Notes: generated by a model not told the origin, from the letters alone. A stretch of 64,000 bases of DNA from Trichaptum fuscoviolaceum (GCA_910574455.1 CAJSYZ010000011.1:2712941-2776940); one strand, 5' to 3'; counted from the first letter of the stretch, positions 12,210 to 23,922 are shown. Numbers and translations are program-made.

Positions 12210-13640
12210 CTTGAATAGTGAAAGTGGGCTCGAGCTTTCAGCTCAGTGAGTACTTATACGGCAACAGGGGGATCACTAGCACACGCCGCTGTGGCCCCGT
12301 CGGTACTACTATGTAGTAACTTGAGTTGAAACCATACCCGCAGGCTGCCCAGTGGTCGCCAGCACTGGTGGCAGCAGTGCCACAGTGGCACAGGACCCCA
12401 GCAACTTGAACTTGAACTTGAACAAGTTCAAGTTGAAGCCCTAGTACTAGTACTGCCAGTGCCAGCCTTAGCCTGAGTACTATATACTCAGGCTACTGCT
12501 CGGGCCGTGACACCGGCGCAGATGATCATGCCGGGCCTTCAAGTTCAAGTTGTCCGGATAATTGTTCTTTGAAAAGTTTGAGCTCAGGCTCTAGGCTTAC
12601 TACTAGTAGTAGTAGTAGTACACTGGCATTCCAGATAGTATTTGAAGGAATCAAAATTTGAAAAATGTGAAGTAAATTTCCAGCTAAATCACCCCAAAAA
12701 GTGCGGAGGCCTGTTCAAGTTGCAAGTTTGGCTAACAATGCCCTATACTAGTAGTAGTATTCAAGTTGTTGCTGAATTCTTCTCTGAAAGACCGGGCGCC
12801 GATCCTGAACTTCGATTCTTTTTTCCGACCTAAGGCTTGTACCACTGCCAGTGGCAACTTCAAGTTCAACTTGAAGTTGACTCGGAGGCGGCAGACCCCG
12901 GCAGTGGCCCGGCACAACTTAAAGGCCTGCCAAAGCTTTTATCGGATTTGGATAGTAACCATCCCCGGATCATGATGCAACCAACTTGAAGGCATGGCCC
13001 GGGTACGGAGTCCGGATGAAAGGACTGCCAAAGGCCTGCCCGGCAGTCCGACTAAAATTGCGCTAAAAGTTCCCAGTCCCGCTCTTTTCCGAATTCTAGT
13101 ACTACTAGTAGTAAGAGAATCCACAGTTCAAGTTGAAGTGTTTTGTCCGGATAAAACCCATCCATTCAAGAGTTTCCGGCAGGCCTAGCCTGAGTATGAT
13201 ACTACTAGTAGTAGTAGTACTATTCGGACTCCTCGGGGTCCTAGCGCCACTCGGAACTTGAGGCTCCGACTTACTAATACTATCTGAGACAGCATCATGA
13301 TCAGTGATAAGCTGAGTTCAAATTGTAACAAGTACTACATAGTAGTACATACTACTACACCAAGGCTGCGACCCTGACCCTGTGCCCATCGCCGTGTCAC
13401 TCAGGCTCACTCACTGGCAGGCTGGCAGACTCCGAGTCTAACTGCACAATAAACAATGACAACTAGTCCTGCGGTAGACTTGCATGATGACAAGACTCAG
13501 CCTCAGGCTAAGGCTAGCACAATCAAAGAAGCATTGCAGGCCTTCGGTGTGTAGTACTATACGGTTTAATAGTAATTCATCACTCACAGGCATGGTCATC
13601 ACTGGCATCTTGAATGTTATTAAATAGGGCTCAAGCATCA
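12210..13640. repeat. Dense array of short palindromic words
   Basis: This 1.4 kb spacer between two divergent orphan genes has no plausible gene. It is tiled with five interspersed motifs and their variants: ACTAGTAGTAGTA; AACTTGAACTTCAAGTTG; ACTCCGAGTC/GACTCGGA; CACTGCCAGTGGCA; CTCAGGCTGAG. Examples are 12350-12500 (three different words back to back) and 13080-13215. Most words are self-complementary, so the tract could extrude many small hairpins. The same words occur in the other spacers of the first 27 kb and thinly elsewhere in the window. Confidence 0.7.
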
Positions 13641-13654
13641 ATCAGTACTACTAA

Positions 13655-16600
13655 ATGGACTGTCACCTGCCATAGAGATTGCAACGGAGTCCGAAATAAC
13701 CAGTCCGTATGGTATGTAGTATACTGCTTGATCGTTACAACCAGCAAAATACTCATGATCATTATGGTCAAATAGGGCGGATATTACTGCAAGACAGTAC
13801 TCCTGAAAGGGTATCGCTTCGCCTTCCAAAGGAACACACCAAAGTTGTGCGAGCAGATGATATAGTATTAGAGTCACCAACGGATTCTGGAGGCAAAGCA
13901 TTGTTGGACTCCACCAACACTTCACAGTCTTATTCCTCTGAAGTAGCAGATGAACTCGTGACGAAAGCAAAGTCATCATGGGAAAACTACCGTAGTCGAA
14001 GTGTTCCGCTTGCACAAGAAATTTTGCGCCAAATGTCGGAACTGCGTGTTGAAGCAGAACCGCTTGCGGGAATCGCGTTACGCCATCTGGAGGAAGACGT
14101 AGGGGACGCTACTTGGGAGGCGCGCGTGGGCCCGGGGAAAACTAATACCGTTTATGATCTGGGCCAAAAGATCAGGGCTGAAATGGCTGTCGACGCTCCT
14201 CAAGAGCATTTTTTGGTCCTTGGAGTCGAAGCGCGGGGATGAGGCAGAGGCGGGAAGGTTAAAGTGGCAATCGCTGCAGAGAGATGTTGAAAACCTGATA
14301 CGAGAACTCGACGAATGCCTGAAGTACAGCGTTTCCAAGTCGCGCATCGCCATCAAAGAGCTAAAAAAGGGCTTGACGGCAGACCTTCCAAACGACCTCA
14401 CCTCCGTGATCAAAAGTCTCAATGAAATCGCGAATGAGCTTCAGGAAGAGCAGCCGAACAGTACTCTCTACGTGAAGCTCAAATCGCTCAAGAGGACTCT
14501 CCAAATCATTGACTTGAAAACGGAGATGGCCGACGGCGAGAATCATCGCTCTACCATCCAAGTGCAGCACATGTATGGTTTGGTAGTATCAGCGTTTGCT
14601 GAAGTAAGTTTGATGTTCAAGTTACTGCTCTGCGTCTTCATTCGTTTACATGATTCACATGGCACTGGCAGTTGGAGCATGCGGCCGCCGCCACCGCCAT
14701 CCGCTCTCTGTGCGAGAATGCCAGAGATGACTTGTTCAAGGCGTTCCGGTACGCATATCCGGAACTAGATTCGTTCAAGATTGAGCCGGCCAGTAAAAAA
14801 CCTGTCGCCGATACGGGTGTGAAACCATCCGCATTGTACAGAAAGGTTTCGACCTTGCACAAGTCCTTCATCTACCCACCGACTGAGACTAAGCCCGCCA
14901 CTCAGCCTGAGGCCGGCACCGTCATGACTCAGCCTGAGGCCGGCACCGTCACGACTCAGCCTGAGGCCGGCTCACCCAACACGAACAAGTCAGCGAAGAA
15001 GAAGAAGGGGAAGAACCCGAAGAATAAACCCCCGAACACAGAACTTCGCGAAGCTGAGGCTACTGAGCCCAACACTCAGCCTAGTGGCGTTAAACGTAAC
15101 GAGGACCCGACCATGTCGAATAAAGGTCCTACTAGTGAGCTTACACAATACGCTCAGTCTGACAACCCCCCCGACTCGGACACGAAGCTTCCGAGTCCGC
15201 GATTCCATTACCAGAATTTGGTTGCAAAGAGTGAAGACTTGGAGACGCTGAAAGGAAATCTCCGTACCGAGTACGACGAAAACGCAGAGGAAGTGCCAGA
15301 GCTTGGGCAACCTGCAAACTATGATCTCTTGGACGTGATGGGCATCAACACTATGTTCAAATCCTTCCTTCCGCGCTTTCACGGCGCACTCGAATTTAAC
15401 TTCGCCCTCTTCCTGCTCTTAAAAGAGCAGGTCATCAAAATGGAGGAGAAGATACAAAACATCCTTAATACTGAGGATCAGCAATCTTTATGCGATATCT
15501 TCGATAACCCTAAGAACGAAAAATATAAGGAGATTCTATCTTGTGGCGTAATGCCAACGACGAAAGATGACAATTCAGAAGAAAGGAATAAATTCTTAAA
15601 GCGTGTTCGAGTTAGCACCGAAGTAGATGGGTTTTCGGGGAAATCAGACTCTGCCTTCACTCTATCACTTGAAGACGAGGATTACGGCTTCAATGCGATG
15701 GCCTCGCTGGACTTTATAGGTTCGGAGGAATTGCCAACACGTATGTATATCAACCAAGAAAGGCAGGCCAAGAAGGCAAGGGACAACTTGAAGGAGGCCG
15801 AGCCTGAGGAGGCCGAGGATGCGCATAAGGAAGCCGCAGAAGTCTTGAAGAAGCAGGACTTCAAGTCCCTCCCCATCGCACTCAAGCTACACAACTTCAT
15901 TGGCGACTTGGTGACCTTTTGCGTTGAAAAGTTCGAACGTCTGTCCGAAACGAAAGAGGTGACTATCGCTGGTCGTGTTGTCAACGTGGAGTATCTGAAA
16001 GAGCTGCAAATATGTGATCTTCCGTTAGGCTTGCATTCTCGACCCGGCTTCAAGAGAACGTCGAAGATTGCGAAACTTCTGGTCCACCTCAGACATCGGC
16101 GCAACATTCATCGTGAGCGAGCATCGTGTCTCCTTCGCGCAATACAGATTATTCTTTGCGACATACCCGGCGAAGTCGTCAAAGACGGTGAACCATTCCG
16201 CAATTTACTGAACCGATACCAACATGGACGAGTTCGTCCCTTCGCTGCGCAAACGGTTTTAGCTCTTGTTTTACGTGCAGAGGCGAACTTAAATTATCCC
16301 ATGGGTACGGACCGAATGAGGCATCTTGTGGCTCTGGCTCTGATACAGGCACCTGCCAAACTTTATGGCCGAGAGTTGGAAGATGTCCAGGAAACCCCGT
16401 CTTGGATTAAAGATTATATGCTCTCCGAAGAGGGGCCCTACTCCATGGTCAAGAAAGGACCTCAAGAAACCCTTGACCATTAATGCTCTTCTTACCCTTC
16501 TGCACGTAGTCTGGGGTGTGCCATTTACGCTCAAGGATCAAGAACCGGACAAAGTTGTAGATCGGCAAGTTGAATTGTCAAAGTCAGTTAAGGGCAAGGA

Positions 16601-16859
16601 GCGAGAACCGGGCAATGTCAATGTCAAGTTTCTGTCTGATCTTACGAGTGCAATTGCAGATGCGAGTGCAGATGCGAGTGCAGATGCGAGTGGAAGCGAT
16701 GGAAACGGAAGCGACTCCGAGTCAGCGGCTCTACTACCTAAGCACCATCACTTGCTTCGACGAATAGCAACATCAGTATCACAGCTCATGGATAGCATCT
16801 GGGAGAGTTATGTAAATTCTATGGAAAAGGTAGACATTTATACTTGGGATTTCCACTGA
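13655..16859 (+). CDS. Orphan helix-rich protein in the island, with a late frame break
   Basis: Likely exons: a 5' segment ending at 13711 (reading AIEIATESEITSPYG; its start codon was not found), 13776-14149, 14205-14603 and 14672 onward, with introns 13712-13775, 14150-14204 (weak GTTTAT donor) and 14604-14671. The long exon encodes Ser/Pro/Lys-rich linkers with three copies of a TQPEAG-type octapeptide (about 14905-14970), then a helical C-terminal domain rich in Leu/Arg (LRHRRNIHRERASCLLRA). The frame stops at 16480, while the downstream frame runs on to 16859 with a ConAxxDAS-type tripeptide repeat (ADAS x3). So the gene either has a frameshift near 16450-16470 or an extra weak 46-bp intron (16382-16427). 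No family was recognised. Its 3' flank begins the 2.46 kb duplicated block 39 bp after the stop. Confidence 0.5.
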
Positions 16860-17067
16860 GCTTGCCTCGGATGTAGTAGTAGTACTGGGAGGACTCGGTA
16901 CTCAAACTATTTCTAACTGTTTTCTTTTCGTAGTATTACCTCATACCAGTGCATACCACTAGTATTCAAGTTGTGTCTTTGTATGTTTGTCTCCTGTTCT
17001 GTGTTCGTCGACCTTATACTTGTGTTTTCTGTGCATCGGTATTCAAGTTGTTGTATGACTGTATGTA

Positions 17068-17073
17068 AATAAA
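17068..17073 (+). terminator. AATAAA-type 3'-end signal, copy 1
   Basis: AATAAA followed by an A-rich tract lies about 210 bp downstream of the orphan gene's stop. The identical signal occurs about 190 bp downstream of the trypsin-like gene (23343-23348), because both genes run into a copy of the same duplicated block. Two unrelated genes may therefore share one 3' UTR sequence. Confidence 0.35.
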
Positions 17074-17427
17074 AAACGATATGAATTGTTTACTAACTAT
17101 TCCGAGTCGGACTTGGACTCACTGGCACCAGTGATGCTCTAATTACTGCCCGATAAATTCACGACTGGCTCGAATCCGGGTCTACCAACCTGAAGACCGA
17201 ACATCGTTACGGGTCACTGTTTGGCAACTTGAACTTTTGAGCTGAACTTCAAGTTGAAGTCCCACGACTCGGTCTCAGGCTCTGACTCGGAAGTTCTTCC
17301 GACTCGGAGGTCAGCTTGAAGTCGGAAACTACTAGTACTAGTAAACTAAGCCTGAGGGGCGAAGGTCGGTCCGGCTACTACTAAACTGCTCTGCTCGACA
17401 ACTATTAGGTATAATAATTTTAATGGA

Positions 17428-17646
17428 ATGACCGGTTGTTATTCTCGGGACGTTCTAGGTCAGAGGGAACTGGACGGCTTGACTTATGCTATTGCCTTCT
17501 GGCAGACGACGGAGGAGCTGGAACAAATGGGCTTTGCGACCAACCTTGATTCAAAGACAGACACGCAACTTGGTAGTATTGTTTTCCCGACTCCGAGTCA
17601 GCAAGAGCCCGACGTGGACATCGCCGCTCGCCTTTTCCCAGACTGA
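17428..17646 (+). pseudogene. C-terminal remnant of a trypsin-like protein, copy 1
   Basis: A 72-codon ORF whose LDGLTYAIAFWQ...EELEQMGF resembles the C-terminal LLDGFTYGVPIWQ...SEMRTSGF of the intact trypsin-like protein at 20.3-23.2 kb. It has no catalytic region and no start context. It is best read as the tail of a broken paralogue caught in the duplicated block. The similarity is by eye only. Confidence 0.45.
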
Positions 17647-18239
17647 GCCCCTTCCTCAACTCCCCCACCATGCGCACAAACTCTCTCATCTCATCCTCTT
17701 GCACTACCTTGAGGCTTGTCATTTTCTTCAACCTTGGCGCTGTCTCCTTCACATACGACATCTTCCATGCGCTGCTCTCCTGCACTTTGTACTAAATTAT
17801 GTCGTAACAGATCTGGGCGGAATGGGAGACAGAGGTCTGCACGAGCATGGCACAGGAGTTCAAGGCTGGTGAGTTTATTCTCCTTCTCAATCCTTTTACT
17901 TCACGTTATTTACATACCATTTGATACAGAATCCTAGCTCACACCGTTTACAGCGCACGCAAGATGGTGCAATTCTGGAACACCGCCAGACAGCATCACC
18001 ACCATTGCCATCGCACTCCTGCTACTAGTAGTACCCAGCATCGACATGATGACTTCCCACGTGGGGTCTGACACTGGCATCACAGGCCCTCCGTCGTCAC
18101 CACTGACAGCCATGGTCAGGTTGGAAACTAGAGACTTCCGGAGACACTTTCATTGTTGTGGGGACTGGTAAGTAGCCCTAGTAGTTATCCGCTATTGCAA
18201 CAATAGCTCATGACCCGATGAACACAACTACATGACTGG

Positions 18240-19330
18240 CTGATGCTATGGTTGTTGAAGCGCTTAGAATGCCAGCACGCTTACGAGTTCGAGACGACAG
18301 CGCGCACCATCTTGCCGGGCAAGTCTTCTTTCAGAGACACAGTCATTCGGAGATGAGGAGCTCAAAGGCTTCCAGTTTGCCTCACCAGACGACCATCAAA
18401 TTCATATCTATTTCGCTGATTCCATGGCTCATGGCGGGGATTTAAGAGATGCTCCTTGCCGACACAAGGGACTTCTTGCAATCAGAGAAGGTATGTACAT
18501 AAAGTGCCACACATCGACTGAAAGTTTAACCTCTCTTTCTGAATCAGTGGTGCGCTGACCGTGGTAACCGCTCTCGTCGCGACAATTTCCTCTATCGTGT
18601 CCCTGGCTTGGGCAGATCATCGTTGATCCATGCCCTTGCTGGCGCGCTCATGCTCGACATTCTCGCCATCTCACGTTCCGCTCTTTGGATGAACGATGTG
18701 ACGTTGTCGTCGCTTATGGGCCGTGTGCCTGCCCCGTGAATTGTCCTTCTCGAGGACCTTGACGCTGCATTCACTCGCTCAACTTCGCGCGACGGGTCCT
18801 CAACCTGTGTTCCTGGTGGTAAGAAGAAGAGCTCTTTGTTGTCCGACAACAAGGATAAGATGACGATGATGACGACAATGAAGAAATTGGCAAGAAGAAG
18901 AAAAGCAAGAAATATGACACTCTATCCGACGTGAACACGCTCTCTCTTTCTGGCTTTCTTAATGCACTTGATGGTGTCGCCGCTGCTGTTGGCCGCTTCC
19001 TCGTCCCGTCGCAGCGACGAACCATCTTGAGCGTTTCGACCCCGCGCTCTCGCACCCCGGTGGTATGGATGTTTGGATCGAGTTCAAAAGCGCAAGCCCT
19101 AGGCAGGCTCAAGCGCTCTTCTGCGACTTCTTCCTGTACGCGGACGTCAAGAAGCCCGAGATCACCAAACGCGAAGGCGAGCTCGATGGGATCAGCCTCC
19201 CCACCCCACCCCATCCTCTGGATCGATTTCGGAAATTCCGGTGTCGGTATTTGCGTCCGATGCCTCGAGTACCGCAACCTTGAGCTCGAGCTCATTGATG
19301 AGAGGTGCGTCAAACAGTCTACCTGACGTT
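18240..19330 (+). pseudogene. Decayed BCS1-like AAA ATPase, copy 1
   Basis: Pieces of the Agaricomycete BCS1-like family lie in order but in shifting frames: LLKRLECQHAYEFETTAR (about 18255), an intron-like GTATGT...CAG (18491-18547), WCADRG...SLIHALAGALMLDI, IVLLEDLDAAFTRS (Walker B), TLSLSGFLNALDGVAAA and MDVWIEFKSA. The Walker A motif, normally GVPGSGKSS, reads VPGLGRSS, so the nucleotide-binding Lys is Arg. An in-frame TGA sits just before the Walker B segment (near 18738). Several frameshifts occur after 18840. Intact family members are AAA ATPases related to the mitochondrial complex III chaperone Bcs1. This copy cannot make a working enzyme. The minus-strand 213-codon ORF over it is a shadow. 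Confidence 0.8.
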
Positions 19331-19363
19331 GGCAAAGCAGCTCACGACGCAAATTGCGAATTC

Positions 19364-20315
19364 GAATGCCAGTGCCAGCCTGAGTGTTTTGGTGTCGTGG
19401 GAAATTACTCAAAAGGCCTAAGTTACAGGATATGTTGATTTTTTACAACAGAATGCACAGTGCATTCACCATTCTAACTTTGCAGAAAGCTTCTTTAGAT
19501 GTCTTACTATACATCATAAAATTATCAAGAGTATCTGATTAGTTGTTCAGAAGATATTACAGAAAGAATGTCAGATTCATGAATTAAAAGCAAATTTTGG
19601 CTTTATTTGGCATTTTTGAGGTACTCGGCACTTTCAAGAGCCATGCAGGCAATAACCAGTCATGAAACTCCTATAGTAGGACAAGTAGACATATAGCTAT
19701 ATGCTGCTAAATTTTGAAGCTTTATGGGTTTGAGATGAGAGTTTCCGGCAGCATATAAAGACGAAAATGATGCCAAATTTGGTAACCCCGAGAACACTGA
19801 AAGTCCTTGTTATCTTCTTACTTCAAGTTTGATTGAGAATTTCCTTTCTTTTTATACTATTATACGTAGAACAAAGATGCAGTTATACACACATATTTAT
19901 AGAATTTTTGCTGCTATGTGGAAGTAATAAAACTCGAAAAACCAGAAATCAGGGGGGTGACAATCATCTTTAGTACTACTACTAGTAGATAACCGGCTGT
20001 ACTAGTAGTAACTTAGTAAGCCTGAGTAGTACTACTAGTACTAGTACTAGTAGTAGTAGTAAGCACTGCCGGTGCCATGGCACTGCCAGCCTGAGTGCCA
20101 CTGGTTGAAGACGACGCACTCAGTTTCCCACTGCATTCTTTCCCATTTCGTCCCAATAGTACTACCTATTCATCTTGAACTCGAAAGCACAACAGCAACG
20201 ACTTCAACTTGAATCAGCATCATGCTGGCATCATCCAAGCCATCGCGTAGAAATCCGATTCCGCATGAGTCCTACAGCTTTCTACTACGTTCTCCTATAC
20301 CGGCAGCAATGATTA
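19364..20315. other. AT-rich spacer plus word cluster
   Basis: No gene. It begins with a GCCAGTGCCAGCCTGAG word exactly at the repeat boundary, continues as AT-rich sequence to about 19960, then shows a dense ACTAGTAGTA/TACTAGTACTAGTAG cluster and GCACTGCCGGTGCCATGGCACTG at 19970-20110. The final 200 bp are the likely promoter of the trypsin-like gene; no clear TATA box was seen. Confidence 0.5.
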
Positions 20316-23155
20316 ATGAGATATCCAGCTTTGCCAAGGGAAGGCTTTGATTTGATAGAATTGTCTCGGCAGATCACGGGCTTTCACCCATCCAACGAGG
20401 AAAATAGTATTCAATCTGCAAGGCAGAGACTAGAAGGTGTCATCGATGGCATATGGCCAGGTGAGTCCTACTTTCTCCTTCGCCGGTAGTCCTGCTTTGT
20501 TGACTACTTCTACTCGTGGCAGAGAATCAGAGTCTGAGCGGATCAATAGTGCCTCATAGAACCCCTCGGATGCCAACAAACACTCACACTGGCATGTCGA
20601 CTCGCGAAGTTGACACTGTCCGACCTGGCAGTACTTCCCCAACTCAGGCGCCTACCGTCGTACAGGCTCACTGTACACTGGCACCAAATCGCGCCACACG
20701 AAGGGAAACTATCTCGCCTTTAGAACAGGAGGAATATTACTATGGCCTGGAGGGGGCTCCTCGCCTGGTCGGGCGCACCGGCGGCGACTGGGAACGGACT
20801 AACATGCGGAAATGCGTAGGGGTTGTGGGTGATCACCGCATTACTGAGTTCTGGGATGCAGACTTGTTCCCGAAAATATTGCCGATATTCAAGGCACTAT
20901 ATCTCGAGGGGCACGGAAAGGCGAACCTATTTGAGGTTAACCGCGTTGGCCTCGAACGCCCTGCCAGTGTGGGCATTAGACACGAGTGGCCCGCTGAAAA
21001 TGAGTGGCCCGTCGTTGTTATGATCGGAGTTGATACGGAGCCCAGTCTCCACCCTAAAGTGGGATGCTGGGCTGCGGAGAGGGTGAAGGACATACTATGG
21101 GAGCTCGCAATTTATGATGTCGAGGTCGAGATTAGGGAACGACTTATCAAACGGGCTTCCGGCGATAACACAGATGGCCCTGCTAATATGAAGCGTAACC
21201 GTACTCAGGCTGGTGACGATGACGTTCCTGAGGCTGTCGATGGCAATCACCACCTAAAGCGCCCTAGACCATCTTTCACTCCGTCTGCCCCCGGTCAGAG
21301 CATCAACGACCCTCATAGTGACTCTGACGCCGCTCACGGTGTTCAAGGCCAAGGCTGGCCTACAGGATCGAAAAATATCTCGTCCACTCACGCCAGCCGC
21401 TACCGCCTGATCCCAGCAAGCCCTATGGTTCTTCAGCCACGTATAATGGGCAACTATAAAGATCGCCATACCGCCAACACGTACTTACAGCGCCTTGCTG
21501 CGCCTTTCACCACATGTGTTGGGATATGCCTTGGCATCACTGAGACCAGGGGCAAAACGCAGTATGACAGCTATTCAACCGGGTCACTGTTTGGGATTAA
21601 GATACAAAACGAGAAGCCCATCTTATATGCCCTCGGTTGTCGACATGGCACCATTCCATTTAATTTACAGTTCTATCTTCATCCGCAGCCTGAGGATTCT
21701 GAAAGCGAATTGGAGGATGCCAGCTTGAAGAAAGGCAAGAAATCCAATAAGAAGGGCAAGAAGGGCGTCAAAGGGAACAAGAAGGGCAACAAAACATCGA
21801 AAGGCGCTGGCAAGAACTATAAAATCACGGAAGCCTCTCACTACATCGACTACAAACATGACGAGAACTCGAATTATAAGGCCTATGTTTCGCTGTTCAC
21901 GCAGAAGAAGCTGGCTGACCACTTACCAATGATGGAACGCGAGTTGGAAAATCAGAGGAAAGATTTCAATCTTCTCGTGGATAAGGAGATCATAAAAGAT
22001 CGTAATGTAATGAAGATAGTCCAAAAGGAATGCGATGACGCGACAGCTTTCTTCAAGAAGGTCGAGGGATGCGAATCGAATGTCCAGTGTATGGAGCAGT
22101 TTGGATATGTCGAATTCTCTCCGGGAAGATTCAATCGGTTTAATGAGGAAGGTGACGCGAAGAAGCCGAGGACTAACAAGCACCCCTATGCATCGGACTG
22201 GGCGTTGATCAGGATTTGTGACGACCGTCTCCCATCTGACATGGATATTCTCTGCAACCAGCATCGGAAGGGGCAATTTTGGAATTATGCAGACTTGAGA
22301 AGGTATGAACCAAAGAGCATGTGTGGTTCAGCTGCTTTCGACGACATTCTGGAGTTCATGGGATGGAAGGAAGGCACTCAAGTACATGATGGTCTGGTGC
22401 ATATCAAAGATTTCACGAAACCGCGCGACATCTACAGCCGTCTTTATCAAGAAGAAACGGACGAACAAGCGATTAAAGATAAGCAGCTCCATAGAGCACT
22501 AGCGAATGATGGCACAAAGGTCGTATCCTCGAAGCTTGAAACAAGACGGGTATATAAGTTTGGTTGGACAACTGGCCACACAGTGGGCGTTTATAACAAT
22601 ATCACTTCCTACTGGGTCGATCTTACACTAGAATATGATGTCACAGTCTCCGGTGAAGGCAAACGTCGCAAAACCTGTGGAATCAAAGAAGGTGTAAAGG
22701 GCGTCGAGAGTTGCTGGCAGGCGGTCCTGCAATTTCCACCCGGCAAGCACTTCGGTGGTCCTAGCCGTATATTTGGAGACCAAGGTGATTCCGGAAGCTT
22801 GGTCATCGACCAGGATGCCAACGCACTTGGTACAATCACCTTTGTTACGACTTCGACCGAATGGCTACTCGATGGGTTCACTTACGGAGTCCCTATTTGG
22901 CAACAATTGTCGGAGATGCGCACCTCAGGCTTCGGTTACGGTGATATTCATTTCGGATTCGAATCACAAGAGGATGATGCAGTGATGTCGGAACTTGCGG
23001 AATATCATCCACAGATTAAGGTAACTAGGGCTTACAAGGGCTCGAGTACATGGAAAGCGTGGTCTAATGAGGAGCACCACAAGGTTGAGCGAGAACGAAA
23101 AGCATTGGGACCGTTTAATTCACTTAGACCGCAGACTCGGAGTCAGACGAAGTAG
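20316..23155 (+). CDS. Trypsin-fold serine protease-like protein, 925 residues
   Basis: Exon 1 20316-20460 (MRYPALPREGFDL) joins through a 62-bp intron to exon 2 20523-23155; the sum is 926 codons. The start is chosen because the frame is open upstream of the first ATG of the large ORF and a canonical GTGAGT...GGCAG intron links it. A candidate chymotrypsin triad is visible: His in CRHG (about 423), Asp in SDWALIRI (about 607) and Ser in GDSGS (about 805). An N-terminal domain (residues about 100-215, ending EVEIRERL) belongs to a widespread uncharacterised Agaricomycete family that precedes the protease domain. Between His and Asp there is a Lys/Gly-rich insert (about 450-480) that could be a nuclear or nucleic-acid-binding segment. 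There is no signal peptide, so it is probably intracellular. It sits between the two copies of the 2.46 kb repeat. Whether it is an active protease is not shown by the sequence. Confidence 0.75.
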
Positions 23156-23703
23156 CCTGAGGACTCAGGCTTGTACTCATACTATTTCTAACTGTTTTCT
23201 TTTCGTAGTATTACCTCATACCAGTGCATACCACTAGTATTCAAGTTGTGTCTTTGTATGTTTGTCTCCTGTTCTGTGTTCGTCGACCTTATACTTGTGT
23301 TTTCTGTGCATCGGTATTCAAGTTGTTGTATGACTGTATGTAAATAAAAAACGATATGAATTGTTTACTAACTATTCCGAGTCGGACTTGGACTCACTGG
23401 CACCAGTGATGCTCTAATTACTGCCCGATAAATTCACGACTGGCTCGAATCCGGGTCTACCAACCTGAAGACCGAACATCGTTACGGGTCACTGTTCGGC
23501 AACTTGAACTTTTGAGCTGAACTTCAAGTTGAAGTCCCACGACTCGGTCTCAGGCTCTGACTCGGAAGTTCTTCCGACTCGGAGGTCAGCTTGAAGTCGG
23601 AAACTACTAGTACTAGTAAACTAAGCCTGAGGGGCGAAGGTCGGTCCGGCTACTACTACAACTGCTCTGCTCGACAACTATTAGGTATAATAATTTTAAT
23701 GGA

Positions 23704-23922
23704 ATGACCGGTTGTTATTCTCGGGACGTTCTAGGTCAGAGGGAACTGGACGGCTTGACTTATGCTATTGCCTTCTGGCAGACGACGGAGGAGCTGGAAC
23801 AAATGGGCTTTGCGACCAACCTTGATTCAAAGACAGACACGCAACTTGGTAGTATTGTTTTCCCGACTCCGAGTCAGCAAGAGCCCGACGTGGACATCGC
23901 CGCTCGCCTTTTCCCAGACTGA
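23704..23922 (+). pseudogene. C-terminal remnant of a trypsin-like protein, copy 2
   Basis: Identical 72-codon remnant to that at 17428. It lies only 549 bp beyond the stop of the intact trypsin-like gene, so it may be the old 3' end of an adjacent paralogue. Confidence 0.45.

Larger units (their letters stand above)
16899..19363. repeat. 2.46 kb direct repeat, copy 1
   Basis: Starts at TACTCA after the orphan gene's stop and ends at GCGAATTC. It matches 23174-25637 base for base apart from about six differences that I could see: substitutions near 16905, 17222 and 17970, a 1-bp gap near 17384, an extra C near 18338 and an extra base near 18682. It contains a possible 3'-end region, a protease C-terminal scrap and a decayed BCS1-like gene. 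Confidence 0.95.

Noticed and set aside
18771..19412. 213-codon minus-strand ORF (and its copy at 25045-25626)
   Set aside because: It lies antisense to recognisable BCS1-like motifs and has a Ser-rich composition typical of the reverse strand of such genes.
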